Shown here one piece after another: positions 14,727 to 15,811 of a DNA stretch of 15,811 nt. The stretch is taken from the NCBI GenBank assembly GCA_946405565.1, contig CAMJHU010000011.1, forward strand, positions 1-15,811. Reading direction: 5' to 3'. This stretch comes from an uncultured Clostridia bacterium. GTDB lineage: Bacteria > Bacillota > Clostridia > Oscillospirales > Acutalibacteraceae. A program made the position numbers and the translations under genes. Numbering within the stretch: position 1 is the stretch's first letter; each line of letters begins with the position of its first letter. Below the pieces are notes generated by a model, which saw only the letters and a list, made by a program, of their open reading frames with translations, was not told the origin of the DNA and ran no database searches.

Positions 14727-15335
14727 AGAAACCGTCAGTCCGGCGTTTTCGGCAAACCAATCGCGCTGCTGTTCCAGCGCCATATCCAGCGTCACATTGA
14801 GCACACGCCCCAGCGCGGCATTTTCCGCGCGAAGTCCTCCCAGGACAATACGCGGGTCAATTTTGACGGTGCAGTCGCCGAAAGCGGTTTTAATCAGGGG
14901 CGAACATTTCTTGTCACGGTCGCGGATATAGATCACCGTCTGGCTCAGGAGTTCCTCACCGCCGCCGACAAAGCGTTTTTTGGCTTCCAGCGCAGCTCTT
15001 CTCATGTAGGTTTTATAGGCGTCGGTCTTGGTGAATTCTTCCAGCCGAGCGGCGGCTCTTGCAAAGACCTCATCCTCAATCTCACTGCGCCGCGTGAGAA
15101 GGGCTTTCCGACCCTTCATTTCCTTGTCCGCCAGTTCGCGGCTGATCATACTGCGAATCTCGGCAGTGCGGCGCTGAATCGTGCGGTAGGATTCCTCGCG
15201 GTATTCCCGCTCCGCCTTTTCGAGTTCCACCGCGTCCTGCGCCTCGATTTCGCGCATAATCTTATCATGCTGTTCGCGGGCATATTCGTTAATGGCGATC
15301 ATAAACTTACTGAGCTTTTCTTCCTGTGTCAGCAT
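14724..15335 (-). CDS. ntpE: V/A-type ATP synthase subunit E (peripheral stalk)
   Basis: A 203-residue protein of the peripheral stalk that ties the head to the membrane part. The first 110 residues are a long charged helix typical of the family (KFMIAINEYAREQHDKIMREIEAQDAVELEKAEREYREES, then RTAEIRSMISRELADKEMKGRKALLTRRSEIEDEVFARA). A small alpha/beta C-terminal domain follows (LLSQTVIYIRDRDKKCSPLI, CTVKIDPRIVLGGLRAENAA). The GG(L/I)...N segment is characteristic of subunit E. The ATG at 15335 has AAGGGGTG about 10 bases upstream. The gene lies after F and before A; many clostridial operons instead place E before C and F. The TAA stop is the first codon of the 32-bp repeat. Confidence 0.93.
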   Translation of the reverse strand: MLTQEEKLSKFMIAINEYAREQHDKIMREIEAQDAVELEKAEREYREESYRTIQRRTAEIRSMISRELADKEMKGRKALLTRRSEIEDEVFARAAARLEEFTKTDAYKTYMRRAALEAKKRFVGGGEELLSQTVIYIRDRDKKCSPLIKTAFGDCTVKIDPRIVLGGLRAENAALGRVLNVTLDMALEQQRDWFAENAGLTVS

Positions 15336-15366
15336 ATTACATCAACACCCCTTGGTTGTCGGTATC

Positions 15367-15394
15367 AAAAGGCATACGTTGCCGTATGCGCCTT
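15367..15394 (-). other. GNRA-loop hairpin between subunits F and E
   Basis: GCATACG (15383-15389) pairs with CGTATGC (15372-15378) around a GCAA tetraloop. An outer AAGG/CTTT pairing past a bulged C extends the stem, and four T follow on the minus strand. It fills the 63-base gap between F and E. It could be a weak terminator or an mRNA-processing element inside the operon. Confidence 0.5.
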
Positions 15395-15398
15395 ACGG

Positions 15399-15707
15399 TC
15401 AGATTTTCACGCCGATTGCCTCGCGCACATAGCGGGAAATGGAATCCTTGGCGCGACCGTTGCCGTGGCGGTCGGGGATTTCCACAATCAGCGGACGGGC
15501 GGTACTGAGCTTGAGGTCATAGATCAGATCGGGGCAAAGGGACACCAGCCGTTCCGTCATCAGAATAATGCCCACCGATTCATCCGCCATCGCCCTGCGA
15601 AGCTCGTTTTCGACTTCGTAGTCCTCGTGTACGACAACGCCCTCAATGCCGGCAAGCCGAAGTCCCGTGGCGGTGTCGATATTGTCGCTGATGAGAAAAA
15701 ATTTCAA
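15399..15707 (-). CDS. ntpF: V/A-type ATP synthase subunit F (rotor stalk)
   Basis: A 102-residue protein that binds subunit D in the rotor. The sequence MKFFLISDNIDTATGLRLAGIEGVVVHEDYEVENELRRAMADESVGIILMTERL has the family's Rossmann-like pattern: beta strand, G-rich turn with L.G.EG, then GII.(L/I)TE. The end is basic (DSISRYVREAIGVKI). The start is the TTG at 15707. It gives the normal length and the usual MKFF-type N-terminus, with AAAGGA about 11 bases upstream. Longer in-frame versions from ATG 15728, 15740, 15743 or 15776 add residues untypical of the family and run through an inverted repeat. Any upstream partner gene is outside the window. Confidence 0.9.
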   Translation of the reverse strand: MKFFLISDNIDTATGLRLAGIEGVVVHEDYEVENELRRAMADESVGIILMTERLVSLCPDLIYDLKLSTARPLIVEIPDRHGNGRAKDSISRYVREAIGVKI

Positions 15708-15726
15708 ACGAAACGCCGTCCTTTCC

Positions 15727-15783
15727 ATCGTAAATGACATCATTGCAACGTTTATCTGTCCACCGGATGGTGTCATTTACGAT
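15727..15783. repeat. 13-bp perfect inverted repeat upstream of subunit F
   Basis: Arms 15727-15739 and 15771-15783 (ATCGTAAATGACA and its exact complement) are separated by 31 bases. That spacer holds a smaller CCA/TGG-type palindrome around CCGG. The structure lies 20 bases before the chosen TTG of subunit F. The stretch 15708-15811 contains no gene I can support. Confidence 0.8.
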
Positions 15784-15811
15784 AAAAACGAAAGGAACTA
15801 TGCAGAAATAA

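Noticed and set aside
11336..14800. A 1154-codon open frame on the plus strand, antisense to the ATPase genes
   Set aside because: It lies opposite subunits E, A, B and D, all strongly conserved. Its translation is His/Gly/Arg-rich with no family pattern, as expected from the complement of GC-rich codons. It has no independent promoter or ribosome-binding site that I could see.
14664..15737. A 357-codon plus-strand open frame over subunits E and F
   Set aside because: It runs antisense across two conserved ATPase genes and through the 32-bp repeat and the GNRA hairpin. It has no Shine-Dalgarno or domain support.
15773..15811. C-terminal tail of an upstream ATPase gene on the minus strand at the right edge
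   Set aside because: One frame is open from the edge to a TGA at 15773-15775, but only 12 codons are visible and they match nothing I recognise.

Overview
The window reads as chromosomal DNA of an endospore-forming, fairly GC-rich member of the Clostridia (Firmicutes). Three things point there: a GerA-type spore germinant receptor operon, a V/A-type ATPase operon of the clostridial type, and frequent strong Shine-Dalgarno sites combined with TTG/GTG starts. I cannot name a genus from the sequence alone. All genes I support are on the minus strand, so the window is transcribed from right to left. No tRNA, rRNA, CRISPR array, transposase or integrase was seen. No gene-free stretch exceeds about 200 bases.

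Right part (about 10.7-15.8 kb): V/A-type ATPase genes in the order F, E, A, B, D. These cover the soluble catalytic head, the central stalk and a peripheral-stalk subunit. The membrane subunits I and K and subunit C are not in the window. The block ends in a strong intrinsic terminator (10720-10754). A 13-bp inverted repeat lies just upstream of subunit F, a GNRA-loop hairpin sits between F and E, and a 32-bp repeat sits between E and A.

Middle part (about 6.5-10.7 kb): a tightly coupled spore germination operon, gerA-A, gerA-B, gerA-C, plus a 59-codon two-transmembrane gene that overlaps the end of the C gene by 4 bases. That last gene looks like the small D component attached to some germinant receptor operons. 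Next comes nrdR (repressor of ribonucleotide reductase genes), with a near-consensus promoter, a GTG start and its own terminator (5897-5944).

Left part (1 to about 5.87 kb): the packaging and head module of a tailed phage, running off the left edge. The order is small terminase, large terminase, SPP1-type portal, scaffold-like protein, major capsid protein, two small head-tail joining proteins, and the start of an HK97 gp10-like tail-completion protein. A good sigma-A-type promoter (5840-5868) precedes it, but an intrinsic terminator (5786-5812) follows that promoter within about 50 bases. This layout resembles a phage late promoter controlled by antitermination. The capsid gene is bracketed by two hairpins.

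I did not find a clearly new multi-gene system. The observations most worth following are the promoter-terminator switch before the phage genes, the 32-bp repeat that supplies the stop codon of two unrelated genes, and the small fourth gene of the germination operon.
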